From Lepisosteus oculatus (lineage: Eukaryota > Chordata > Actinopteri > Semionotiformes > Lepisosteidae), in assembly GCF_040954835.1 (NCBI RefSeq), contig NC_090703.1, positions 8,985,001 to 9,049,000 of the forward strand: 64,000 bases of DNA. Direction: 5' to 3'. The translations under genes were made by a program, and so were the position numbers. Positions 29,549-42,500 of this stretch are shown piece by piece. The notes under the pieces are model-generated. The model did no database searches, had not been told where the DNA came from, and saw only the letters and a program-made list of their open reading frames with translations. How positions within the stretch are numbered: position 1 is the first letter of the stretch; the number at the start of each line of letters is the position of its first letter.

Positions 29549-31447
29549 GTGAGTCTAATGCTGAGTAGAGTATATTTGGGAGGTTTTATATTTCTGTAGC
29601 TGTCTGGAGGTCTGCGTCAAGTCATTCTGGCAGGTTTACATGCTCGTTGTGGGGCATGCTTTTAGTAACGGACACGAGCCTAATGAACAATCTGCCGTCT
29701 GCGTTGCATCGCCTTTCCTTTCTTTATTTCTTATTCCGTGAACGGTTTGGCCTGGGATGCTATCGGTTGAAGAGGGTGTGTGAGGGAGCGAGACTGTCTC
29801 CGGGCGCTGCAGTGATGCAGATTTTCATCGCCGTGGAGATTCTGGTCTGTTATACTCTGCTGGTCGCGCTTTCTGGCTGCCCGCAGAGTTATGAAATGGC
29901 CATTTTCTTTTCACTCATAGATTTCTTTAGCCTATTACTTCATAACTGTGGAGTTACAACGTTAGTGATCAGAGAAACCGTGAACGGCTGCGCTGAACTG
30001 GCGGTGCTCCCCCACGCACCATCTCCTTCCTTGTCCCGAATAGAAACTTTAAAAACCAGCAGACAGAAAGTGCTGTGGTAACAAAAATGAAGCTATGGCA
30101 GAAAAAGAGTCTGTAATAATAAAAAAAGTTTTATTTTCTGTTTTTGTTTTTCCATTTGATCCTTTCATTCCCTTCTGGGGGAATGGAGAATTATAAAACG
30201 GTTCAGGACAAATAAACGTGACATTTCAAGGTAGACTTAATTCTCAGTGGGTTTGACTTGGTTAACCTGCTCTGTGGTTCTTGTGAGGTTTTGATAATTA
30301 TTTGACAATATGGAAGGAGTAGTTTTTAAAATGGCACATCCTGTTGAATGTTAAATAGTATTTGTGAGATTTGTGGATTTGAAATGAATGAGATCCAGCA
30401 TGCCTTATGATGTACAGTAAATAGGAAGCCTATATTGCATCAATACATGATGCATCATTTTGTATTGTATGTATAGAGTGTAAAATCATTTTTGCATCTG
30501 CACAAAATAAAACGATACTTTAGCACAGCAGTGTGCAGTGAAGGAAGAAGCATGGGGCTGTGGTACAAAGAAAGCCCAGGGATGAGACTAGCAGAGGAGA
30601 CAACATGCTGTATGACCTGAAATGGACTAGGCCTATTTGAGCGATACACAGATCTCTTTGGCCTAGGTCCTCCAAAACACTTTGTGCTAAGCCTGTTGAC
30701 TTGTTTGAAGACATACAAGTTCCTGATGGGGCCAGGCTAAGCAGTTTCTCAGCATTTAATGTATGTGGTTAATAAATAATGAAGGTTTGTACTTTGCAAT
30801 AGCCCTTAAAGTGAATGGTAGCACATGGGCATTATTCTCTGTGCTCTTTGGCCCCTTTTAATTATGAATTATGAGAATTCAGTACAACATTGTTTAACTT
30901 TGCTTTTTCTCTGTCACATATTATTTGCCTAGTGATGGTACTTGTCTCTACAGTTTGTATACAGAATAGGAACAGGCTGAAAACTTGCTGTAAAGGATAA
31001 AGACTCAACTAGCGACTAGGAACTCCAGAAATGTTTCCTGTTGCTGAAAGGATTTTGGGAAAATAGGTTAGTTCCATTCAGTGCATTTTTCTTAGATGTG
31101 AATGCCTACTAACAGTTACATCTCTAAGGCAGAGAGCTGTTATTTGAAGAGAGCAAATGCTTTTGACCATTTTCAGGTTAACACTGTGCCAAAGAGTAAC
31201 TGTGAGACATTTAAAATAAATTAATAGTGGTTGTACAACTTCAACATTATTTCAAACAATGTAAAATATCATGAACCCTTAAGATAGGTTACCTGTATTG
31301 ACGATCCTGCATCATGAACGTCGATGAACCAGACTGCTTCTTTTTCTCAGCAGTTGGAAGAATTTCTGTGGCTGTCGTGGGGCTTCGGTGAGAGTGGCGC
31401 GAGGATGAGGAGGCAGCAGCAGGCCCTGTCATGACCCTGCCCAGGCC

Positions 31448-34400
31448 ATGCAGACGGGACTGGGGGAAACGCAGCACACCGACCCCCGGGCCCTGGTCTT
31501 CCTTCAGGCCCGAGTGTGTCTGGAGCACATCCGCAGCCAGACCAAACCCACCATGGCCAAGAGAGACTACCTGGTGGACGCCGCCAAGCAGATTCGGTTG
31601 GCTCTTGACAGAGAGGTCAGCGAGGACTATGAGGCCGCCTTCAACTACTACAAGAATGGGGTGGACCTCTTGCTGAAGGGAGTACAAGGTACAGTAACAG
31701 CGCAGAACATTGGACTTCTCAGAGCCTGCAGAGAGCTGAAGAACTGTGCTGTTCAAGGGTTTCCTTCTCTTCTTTATCCAAGAACTTCCAAGACCTTCTT
31801 TCACACTGAGATGCTTTCGGTGCCCCTCTACGTCTGCTATAGTAACAATAGTTTAAAAGAAACTATAAAGGCACAAGGGAGATTCTCAGCTAGTCTTTGC
31901 AAGTACAGTAATAATCTGCTGTTGTAGAAAAGATGCACATTGCTTTGTAATGCCCCTTCTCTCTCTGGCAGTGCTTTTACTTGTGCAGGGGCGAATGAAA
32001 TAGAGACGGATCACAATAGGAGCAGGGGATAGTCTTTTGAAGCCCTCATTTCTGACTGCGCTTTATTTTCTCATGTCTCAAGTTAAAATTGCTACAAGAT
32101 GCACCTCAGATAATGAAGTGGGGGGGCTTTTAAAAATCCTGTTGACACTAGCCTTTAAAAAAGAAACCACATTTGTTCAAGTGTGGCTTGAACCTAGCCA
32201 CTGGGAAGACTAAGTGATCTATGTTGCTCAGTTTTTTTTTTAATTGTTTATAGTTTATTTTGCAGTACTTCCACATTCTGAATTATCTAGCAGAAGTAAT
32301 GACTCTGAATGAAAAGAGGGAAGTGTTTTTATTTGCTTCAAAAGAAGAAAGAAGTTATTAAAAAGAAGAAATGAAGTGTATTGTGTCAGAATCTAGTCTG
32401 CTCTGGTATTGTTTTTACTGTGGCAGGGTTGAGTAACAAACGGTCAGTGAAAACATAGTCAGGCTGAGGCCAGAAACATTTCTTAACGTAATACATGACA
32501 GGACACATTCTGGCATCACTTCTGTGAGCTCTATCATTTTTGTCACTCATGGAGAAGTGAATTTCTCAGACTGCTGCAGGTAAAAGATGTTGGATGACCC
32601 ACAGACTATTGAAGGAGTCTGCTGTGGGGGGGGGGGTGGATGTGTTTTTACTGGTTTGTCTTATTATTGCAGTTGACCCAAACAAGGAGCGCAGGGAAGC
32701 AGTTAAACGGAAAACCACTCAGTACCTGAAAAGGGCTGAGGAGATCTTCATCTCCCACTTGCAAGGCAGCCTGGGAAGTGTATCCTCCAAGTCTGAGGTA
32801 CAGTCCAAGGAGGGGCGGGGCCTGGTGACACACCCACAGAAGGGGTGTGTCCGCAGGCTAGAATAAGGAAGGAAAGGCATTGTCTCAGGCAGACTAGATG
32901 GATTTACACGTGACCATTTTTTGTCTCCTCCCAGCTTCCTCCTCTTTGTGAAAATGTGCTGGACATGTAAACCACAAACCTGTGTTGCCTGATCCTCTCC
33001 CAAACATTACATCAAAAATATCCTGCATGTTAAGAAATTGTAGTAGCTAGGCGTGTCAGACAAGTCCTAGCAATGCATGATATGCTTTTCTCATCTGTCC
33101 GTGGCGCAAACATCACTGCCTTTTTGGTAAATCTTGAGTCATTTATCTGGTTCTCATACCCATCTTCTCTGTCTCAGGCTCACTGTCAGATTTCAGTATA
33201 GCAATTGTAATAGCTCTTCATTTTACTTTTAGCGGAGAAGTAGAGCAGCACAAGTAGAGACTGTAAACTTTGTAAAGGACCTTTAGGTCTGGGTAGCTTC
33301 TCTGTTTATTTATTAAATTGTAGTGTGTGTGGAACAAAGGTCAGTTAGCCTTATACTAACTGAATTCTGGACAGTCAGTGTGACTGTCCTTATAGTCCCT
33401 TATAGTCAGTGAGCCAAGTAGTTCCTCTTCCATCATTAAACACCTTTCTTCTTGAATCCATAGGGTTACAGTAGCTTGAGATTCCGGCCAGTCAGAGTCC
33501 TCAGCTCACCTGTGGAGGACCTGAAGATGTGCAAGGTCATTGGTGTCATTGACAAGGTAAATGAATCAATCAAATTGGTCTTCAATATGCTGCGCCTTTA
33601 AAAATGTAAAATTCAGGTCTCTGATTACAGCAGTTTCAAATAACTTTGGTCTTGCAAAACTATGAAGACGGAGCCACAAGATAAACCTGTTTTGTTGGTG
33701 GTATGTCTCTACAAGGCAGACAGTCTAGCTCATTGTGCTTGTCAGGATCAGAATAACATTTTCACTTCTGTTGTATTCAGGTGAGACTTTCTTTTTAAGA
33801 ATTGTGGTGAGGGACGGGGAAGTTCACTTTAAGAAAAGTAAGCACAATATCAGCAGAAACCAAATGGAAACTAAGAAAGGTGTTAGCTGTAGGTGAAATT
33901 CCACCTACCACCTTTCAACCACTTTACAGACTTGAGCCTTTATCTAGCGATTGCATGGACCTTTGCCTTTAGTTCTGGGCTATCTGTTGAAGAATGGAAG
34001 GCGTGTATAAAATTGACATTCTGAATACAATTTCCAGATAGCAGGTGATGCGGAACTGGATTTGATGTCATGTGAGAAAAAGCACAGGAAACACCTGCTA
34101 TCAAGGAGGGTTTTACTGTTGCCAGTTATGGTGAAACAAAAGAGGAAGCTGTAAATCTTTCTCATTCTCTTGTGCTAAATCACATGATATTCAGATATGT
34201 TCTGTAACAACCCTAAGCAACCCATCTTATTGTACATGGAGTTTATAATTAAAATCCATAGGTATAACACCAGTTCTTAGTTAATTGATATAAACATTAC
34301 AATCTTATGAATTGCTGATATGAAACAATTACAATTTACGTCTTGAAACTTGAATACATTTGATCTCTTTTGTATTGTAGGTCCTTACTGTCCAGAATTC

Positions 34401-37400
34401 TATCACCAAGGAGACGTTTGTTGTTAAAGTAAGTATTAAATGCTTCTGTATTTTTTATTTTATTTTGTTTACAGCTTGAACAATATGCCCAGATACCAGA
34501 GAGAACATACAGGTACAGATGGTAACTTTGAATCAACCTCAATGATACCTAGACTGGTCACTGAGTATCTTCAGTAATGGATTCAGCTAAAAGGTTGTAC
34601 TGTACCTTTCGTCAGAGGCAATAGAACCAGATGTGCTACCTATCTGTTCAGAAAGGCAAGATTCTGTTTGCTGTTTGAAACAGAATTTGGTGTTTAGATT
34701 TTATTTCCCTATTTAGGATGCAAATTTATATTATTCTGTATGCATAAAACATAATGTTCATTTTGAGGTTTCAATAGGAACTCTCGAGCGTCAACACTAG
34801 ATTTAATTCCATGTTGAGCTGAATTTGTCAATTTAATATTGTTCTGAGAAACTGAGCTAAAGTTTTTTTTTCTAATTTGTTCCTGTCACTCTGATTTACA
34901 AGGACAAAAGCAGAAGTTGTAATTTTTTGTTTTCCACAGAGCCTGCCAAAGTCCAGCTGGGATGGTCATGAGCAGCAGACTATAATTCCGCAGGGAGTGC
35001 CTTTCATGGTGCAGCTACTGAGGTACTACGTCAGTGAAGATGCCGTGTTTCTGCACCTGGAGCACGTTCAAGGTGAGGTGACTCTCTGAAGTCCACCAGT
35101 GTTATTAGTTTCACTGTCCGAGCAGGAACAGGGGGCTTCAGGAGCATCAAGCCAGGGCTGCTCTTAAGACCATTTGTAGAGATGTTTTCTGTGCAGACAT
35201 TTTCTTACTGAGCCATTATTTACAGTACATAAATCGTGAATAGAAGTGGATGTTCCTTGGTGGATGTGCAGCCTGGCATACTGAGGACTAGTACATTTTT
35301 GTTAATAGCTTTAAACTATTTGTCACATTTCATTCTTATTATGAATATAATGACTGTTACAATTAAGAGCGGCCCATTTGTTAGTTAGTAACTAATTAAT
35401 CCAAGGAAATTATCCAGCCAGTTCTTGAATGTAAGCAGGGTATTGATTTCCACAATATGGCTGGGTAGCTTGTTCCAAACTATTTGTGTAAAAGTTCCTC
35501 CTGTTCTCTGCTTTAAATGCATGTTCACATGGTTTTTTTAAAAAGATTCTTGTTGCCGCCCCTTTTCCCAGGAGGAAGACTTTTCTCTAAGCTTCACAAA
35601 CGCAGAAAGGACAGTGTTAAGGAGCACCCAGAGTGCTGCAGTCCCACACACAGGAAGATTAAGTTGAAAAACAGTTACACCTCTCCTACTTTGAGCCTGG
35701 ACTATGATGAAAGAAGCAGATGCACCACAAAGACTGCGTTCTTCACAGAGGACTCTTCACACCCAGATAGCTCTGACACAGAATCTCCAGCCTCCTGGGC
35801 AGAAGCACGTCACCATCTGGAGACCTTTAACACACACTCCTACTCGGAGGACACTGGCTGTTTGCTCACATTCAGAAAAGACCAGGTCTGTCGTTGTGCA
35901 GATCCTCAGCGCTCAGATTCCTGGGGTTGTTCAGGATGCAACTCTGGAGAAATGCTGAGTGCTTCATCAGGTGACTTCCCACAGGAACCTCAGAGCCCAT
36001 GTCCTCCTCATTGCGAATCTCAGGAAACCTCTGCTCTCCTGCCTGACTGCCCTTGTCAGTACACAAGAGAGAGTCCTAATAGCGCGTCTGATGTTTCACC
36101 AAAGACTATGATAAATGCTGATTCTGCTGCCGAAGCCAGTGTCACATGGTGTGCTGCTGCTGCTCGCTCCAAGGACTGTAAAAAGTCTGCACCTTGTTTT
36201 GCACCGAGTATAGTTCCAGGAGGGAAGGGAGACACTGGAGTACCTCAAGCAAATGAATATTCTGTGGAGGGTTCAGATTGTAAGACTGAATCCAGGGTGA
36301 AGGAGACTGTGAGTCAGGGCATTAGTCTACAGTCGAAGGACATTGAGGCTGTCCCCACAAATCTGCAGTTTACTTCCTATGACCAAAGCCAAGACGATGG
36401 CACTCGGAAAGAGTGCTGTTGCGCTCCGGCCACTGGAGGCGCTTGTAAGCAGTGTGGCAGAAAGAAGAGTGATGGAATACCCAGCCTGGAGCTCTTCCCT
36501 GTACAGAGCAGAGGGGTCATGCAGCCAGGGTTGCAAACTGGAGGGAGCAGTGAAGTCAGTAAGGGAATGGAGGTGTCGCAGTCATTCAGATCTGCTTGCT
36601 CCTCTGCTTGTCCATTAAAGGTAGTGGCAGGACTTACCTCAGGGAATGCCCATAAACGCATGACTGGTCTAGCTCAAAGCCCAAATGCTGCCGACCAGTG
36701 TGACCTCCTTACTGCACTTAAGCCAGAGAGTTGTGGGGAGAATGACCCAACGCTGATGTCCAGCAGGAACATGGGACAGGGGGAGGAAGACGAAGGGTGG
36801 GAGCTACTGAACACAGTGACTGGGGATCTTCCTCAGAACGAGGAGGCGGGACTGTCCAACTCAGGTGACTCCAAAGCTGTGTCGCAATGTTTCAGCAGCA
36901 GAAAAGACTGCCAGGGGTTGGTGCCCTCCTCTGATGTGCACATTGAGGTGGATGGCTGGTGTCTGCTGCCCAAGGTGCCCTCCAGACAAGCCACTAACAA
37001 GCCCAGACAGGCCTGCTGGGGCCTCCCGGAGGATAAGGTGCGCTTGTGGGTGGCCCAGATTGTGCTGGCTGTGGAGAGCCTTCATCAGCAGGGCATCCTG
37101 TGCCGGGACCTCAACCCGAGGAACATCCTGTTAGACAGCACGGGTCAGTGAGTCTGGCGTGGTCTTCAATGCCCTGTGATATTCCCTCACTTAGTCGCCC
37201 GTCACTGTCCTGAAATGTTTAAACAGGACTCTAATTTTACCGTTGATCCACTGCGGGTAAAAGCGATTGTTTTTTTTATGTGATGAAAACACACTTGTGA
37301 CTGGCAGTTTAAGGGTAAAGGCGATTAAAATGAGAAATCAGTACAGGCTTTAGTGGTAAGAGGAGCGTTCAAGTAGTACCTGAATCTTGAGGGCTTAAAT

Positions 37401-39050
37401 GAATATCAGTTTAATCAAATCATTTAATTCCCATGTCATCTGTGACGTAGAATTATGAAACATCCTAATTTGTGTATGCCAGGGCTCCCACCTCATAATA
37501 TGAAAATCAGAAATCCCTACCTTGTTCTGGAGTATTAGTGTCATGTAATTTTAAAAGAGCCAGCTGACCAGTGTGAAATTTGTCTCTTGAACAGGAAAGG
37601 TCCGCCTGACCTACTTTGGCCAGTGGAGTGAAGTTCAGCCTCAGATGAGCACCAAAGCAGTGGAGTACATGTACTGTGCACCAGGTAAAGTAGTCCTTTC
37701 TGGAGAGCCTCATGTGTTTTAAAGAGGAGTCTTTTGACAGATGCAGGCTAATTAAAAACCTTGATTGATCATTCACATAAAAGCAGCACCCTCTAGTGCC
37801 CACAGTTGTAGTTTACAGCATGGTTTAATTATTTTTAATGGAGGGAAGGGAGTTAAAAATCACTTTAATCACATTTCCATATAAAAAGTGTATTGAATAT
37901 TCTGACAAAATAGCTCCACCAATGAAATATACTTAATCAATTCCCTATACAGTATATATATATTTATGCATCATAGAATTGCACAAATTCTTGAATGTCT
38001 AAAAACAGTTCAGTACTGTATATACAGTAAGTCAAGTTTAAATGTTTTTCGCTGGCAGAGGTGGGAGGCGTTTCTGAAGTTACAGAAGCCTGTGACTGGT
38101 GGAGTTTGGGGGCTTTGCTGTACGAACTTCTCACTGGAATGGTGACACATTTATTAACTTACTCCTTTTCCAGAACATCTGTTAACACTCATCTGTCTGT
38201 TTTATTGGATGTTGAACCTCACAGTAGAACAAATAAAATTAAATTAAAAAAACATGATTTTCTAATCAATAAAATACTACCTTTTCTATCTAGTTAATTA
38301 TTAATACTGTAATCAAGTTTATTTTAACAATGAATTACCCATTAATTGCTTGGGTGTAAATAATTTCTTTCCAAACTGACACACATTTAAAAACCAAAGT
38401 TCTGACTCAGAAGTAGTGTTGATGGAGCTTCCCTTTCTTTGGACTCCTAGCAGTCTATTTCCTTCTTCCTCTTCATATCTGTTCACGTCAAACTCCGTTG
38501 TTCCAGCCTCAGTACCTTCCCAAGAGGCTCTGTGTTTACAACCCCCTCTCTTCTGCCCCCAGCCCCTTCGGCAGTTCCACCCCTCTGGAGTCCTCCCTCA
38601 CACCCAGCTCATCATTCCCGACCACATCAGTATGGCGGCTGCCTCCCTGCTCACTGAGGTTAGGCCGCTGCGATTGAGCAGCTCTGTAGCCTGACCATTG
38701 AGATTGACATTGCAGGTCTGTTTTCCAGCCTTTTAATCAGTCTTTTACAGACTACAGCAAGTACAGTATGCTTGCAAGGTCAGCTGGAAAGGTGCAAAGT
38801 TCAAGATAGATAAGATTTTGTGAAGTATTTCCGTAATTTATGTGATTATGGACGCATGCAGGCAAAAGCCTGCCATGTGTGTTTGAACACCACTCTGTGG
38901 AGATCGTGAACTAACTCGTCTCTTGTCCTCGTCTCTCAGCTCCTGCAGTTCGATGCTGGTTACCGTTTGGGCTCCGGAGGAGGCGGAGTGAGCGATATCA
39001 AGTGTCACCCATTTTTTGGCACCGTTCCCTGGCACAAGCTGAGCAGTTAG
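31448..39050 (+). CDS. RPS6KL1: RPS6KL1, ribosomal protein S6 kinase-like 1 (MIT domain pseudokinase)
   Basis: Ten coding exons join in frame: 31448-31688, 32673-32797, 33464-33556, 34381-34428, 34940-35072, 35572-37143, 37595-37684, 38059-38141, 38563-38658, 38940-39050. They give 863 residues; the human protein is about 549. An in-frame stop precedes the ATG. Residues ~35-115 form an MIT domain ([26 protein letters not shown]). The kinase N-lobe lacks a glycine loop but keeps the lysine (FVVK, K169). Exon 7 holds a ~480-residue Ser/Cys-rich insert before the C-lobe. The catalytic loop is [12 protein letters not shown] (724-735), the DFG motif is YFG (744-746), followed by APE (766-768) and DWWSLG. 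A missing metal-binding Asp indicates a pseudokinase, as in mammals. MIT domains bind ESCRT-III tails; the cellular role is otherwise unknown. DLST is its convergent neighbour, as in human. Confidence 0.93.
35365..35545 (-). mobile_element. CR1-type LINE ORF2 fragment beside RPS6KL1 exon 7
   Basis: The minus strand reads [13 protein letters not shown], matching the AFRTENRRHFFTQ region near the end of CR1-type ORF2. GGCTGGGTAGCTTGTTCCAA and the ATTAATTAGTTACTAACTAAC segment are also typical. It stops about 25 bases before the exon 7 acceptor, so the open frame seen upstream of 35572 belongs to this repeat, not to the gene. Confidence 0.65.
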
Positions 39051-39507
39051 GAGCCCGACGCCCTGATTGCAGAGCTTACTAGCACAACTGAAATGGAAGA
39101 AAAAGGGGCGAACCCAGACAGCCTCTGAGAGACAGAAACCAGTGAAGCCCTGACTGGCTTGTAAGAACCATCACTTGAACTAAAACGAACAGGTCCCAAG
39201 CTGAATGAGGGATGGGGAAAACTAACTCATACCCAATGTTAAGACTATCATTTGAATGAGGATGTGCATGTAATATGTAGGAACTGGAGGCTATGTTTTA
39301 GTCAATGTAGTGCTGCATTGACTTTCTCAACATAGTTTGATGTCATACAATATGCAGATTTAGCGATGATTGTCTTTTTGGGTGCAGAGAATCGGAGAGG
39401 TGCTCAGCAAAGATGAGCTACAGTTCCTTTTTAAACCTATAAATGTATACCACAATTTTGCATTCGGAAAATAAGTGATTGCAAGAAAAGGTTAACTGTG
39501 GTCTTTA

Positions 39508-39513
39508 AATAAA
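39508..39513 (+). terminator. Polyadenylation signal, RPS6KL1
   Basis: AATAAA lies 458 bases after the stop codon, followed by CTCTCTAATGGGTGTG, a weak GT-rich downstream element. Confidence 0.45.
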
Positions 39514-42500
39514 ACCTCTCTAATGGGTGTGAACATTTAAACTTAACCCAAGTTCCTGTCACGAGTCACAACTGTAACATTAACTAGATCATGGCCATGG
39601 CATTCCGGGATTTTTTTCAGGAATCCATTTTGTCACAAGGACAGGTCATTGACATTTCTCAGCATGCAGCAACAAAGAGATTAGGATGCCTTTAAAGAAG
39701 TTTAAACAAAGTTGTTTTTGTTCTTTCAGAGAACTGATTTTACCTGGCAGATCTTAACTATGAGCATTTGTATCACTTCATAAGTTATTAAAGCGAATGA
39801 AACTTTACTTATTAGCTGTCTTTTTTTTTTAAAGTTTTAAAGACGCAGTTTATAGGTTTCTTTAAATCCTCACCCCTAACTATGTACAGTACCTGGTGAT
39901 TCTGACTAGAAAATTAACTCGAACTAATTTACTATTTAAGTCTTCAGGCAACAATCAGAATCCCCTGCTGAGAAGGACCATGCTCACTGTTAGGGTGCTT
40001 TGCATATGATACATGGTCATATAAGACTGGCCCTGAAGGCTATGGTTGTATTCCCACGATCTATGTGTAGCAGATGAAGCAAATAAGAAGGGTAAGAAAA
40101 ATGATTCTTTAAAGTACACCTTGACAAATTCTTCCCAAATACATTATTGCTTTAGGATTGTCAATCCTAACGCCTAAGGAAAGTGCTTTTCTAACAAAAA
40201 ATATAAAATAAAAACCTAACGATAATGCTTGAGATTAATATTTTAAGCTTTTACAAAATATTATTTGATTTTAAAAAATCAATGTTATCTTTAACCTTTC
40301 CCTGAAATCGGCTTTGTTGTGCTTCTGATTCACTTAATTGCAAATCTTATTTATATTCCTTCTGTTTGATGTCACAGCTGTTCACTTTCATCTGAAATGG
40401 GGAATAAAACAGTCATTCATTAATGAGTGCTTTTTTATTCCTTTATATTTTCTATTTACTGTTGTTTTCCGGAAAAAAAAAACAGGGACATGCAGTCACA
40501 AGAGGACAGTGGAGGCAGAAGAGAAATAGCCTTTTGGACTGCTGAACTTGCCGTCAGGTGTATTTTTATAGGATCTACAAGCAAAAAAGGTTATTGAACA
40601 ATACTTTAGTTACCACAGATAAAGGAGGACTGGTTATAATGTTATAAAAACTGCAATTCCAAGAATGTGAACAGCTACTGGAAGTCTAATTTAGTTGTCC
40701 ACAGACATAGACCTGTAAGCAATCAACAAATTAAAGGGAAAATCTGCAAATTTTATTTTTCTTACAATATGAGCACTTCATTGATATTTACTCTGTAGTC
40801 ATGGCAATGACATCATTGGCGATGACCGTACCGTAAAACTTAATTAGATTTTACTGCGATTTGTCTACCTTTGTGTAAAAGGTATAGCCAACAAATGTTC
40901 TACATTCTATAAATCTGTTAATCATTTTAGATAAATAAAAATCCTTACAAATAGAAAAGCTCAGTGAAGATGCTACTGAATGTTCCATTTTCTTTTAATT
41001 TAGAATCACTGATTATTTTTGTTGTGCTACATCGATTTGGAATAGCCATTTGTGTGTTGTTCACTTCTGGGCCAAGTATTTCCACTCTTCCCTCCCCATG
41101 GCAGTGTTCAGACATTTGTGCGCCACCTAGTGGGGAATCCTGGTCATAGGTAGTAGCATGACATGAGCTCGAACCCGTGATTGGAGAGCTCAATCTGTAC
41201 TGGGGACAGGCCAACAAAAGCCATGAGAAATGCTAAACAACTTCAGAAGTTTTTTTACTACTTAACCACTGGTTATGACCATATCTTTAAGCACAGCTCA
41301 GGGCTTAAGGCTGTTTTCCGAAGCCTGTAGGAGTTTGGAGGGCTGTTTTATCAATCACAGTCCTGCACGTTTGTCCCTGGCTAGTGTGTGCTGAGGGTCC
41401 AGTTGTCCAAACATTATTTTTTTGTTCAGATTTGACCTCTATTGGTGTCACACCCAGTTTGTAACTTTCTGACAACAGGCAGTAGCTGGCAATAACTGCA
41501 CTTATAGACATACAGGCCCATTAGGCTTGCCTGCTGTACATAACTCATTCACAATCAGAGTGTAAATCTGTTCATATTGGAAATGGTTGCAGAGGATTGT
41601 GTATTATATTAATAACTAACCTTAAGGTTTATTATTGCAGATCCAGTGAGTTGATTCCATCACCGACCATCCCATTACAGATTCTTAAAGTAGTATTTAG
41701 TGTTAAAAAAGTTTGACTAATATGTGCATAAAAAGCAAATATTTAACAGTCCTTACTGCCTTGAGCATAGAAACAAAAACTACTGGCAATAAAGTATTTA
41801 CTTTTACAGAAAATCAGAAGTGTTAATACTAAGGAACTCAAACTAGAGAGCATTTTTTGGTGATTTCGTAACAGCCAGTTTTATATTTTTTGCAAAGGCA
41901 AAAACAATGATGGAATAATTTAGGGAAATCATCTCTCTGAAGTGGGTAACGTAAACAAATTGCCATCTCTTATAAACTGTCCATTTTATATTGCTTAGCT
42001 TTCATCTATCAGAATACAAAGACTAAAAGGTTGACTATCTTGTTCAGAGGCCTGATTTGATATTCTCATCTTGTGCCAAGTTTTTAAAGAAAACTGCATT
42101 TGAAAAAACAAGGATACAGATATCTGCGCACCTTATAAAAATAATCTCTTTCTTGCTAATGGAATCTTGAGTGGCAATAAAAAAAACCCTGAATGTCATT
42201 GTTTGAGCTATTTATCTATATTATAGCTTCGTCTATTCTTATGGTAATCTAATGTGCATGTTTTTTGTGTGTATAATGAATTCAGTGTTTTTCTCCAGAT
42301 TGCATTGTTTGGGCATTTGTGTGGGCTCTGGCAATGAAACAAAGATGCCTATTAGAAGCTATTGTGCTTTGCGATTATTAAAGTAAACGAAGTATTAGAG
42401 GGTCCCCAATGCAGCTGTGTACACTTGACCCTCCATTATTAAAAGGTGGAGGCATAAGCAGTCTAAAGACTGTCAGAGGTGATCTCATTATTTGGATTCT

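Larger units (their letters stand above)
26385..31350. other. Intergenic between OLFM4-like gene 2 and RPS6KL1
   Basis: The left part holds the 3' UTR of the second olfactomedin gene. The middle has a CR1-type tail (27255-27350) and a perfect palindrome (28913-28938). 29340-29550 looks like a promoter with a possible noncoding first exon of RPS6KL1. A 144-codon open frame at 29647-30081 is not supported as a gene. Confidence 0.5.

Noticed and set aside
29647-30081. 144-codon plus-strand open frame with hydrophobic stretches
   Set aside because: No recognisable domain or splice logic. It lies just downstream of the candidate RPS6KL1 promoter in GC-richer DNA, where chance frames are longer.
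31289-31804. 171-codon minus-strand open frame over the first RPS6KL1 coding exon
   Set aside because: Antisense shadow of the MIT-domain exon.
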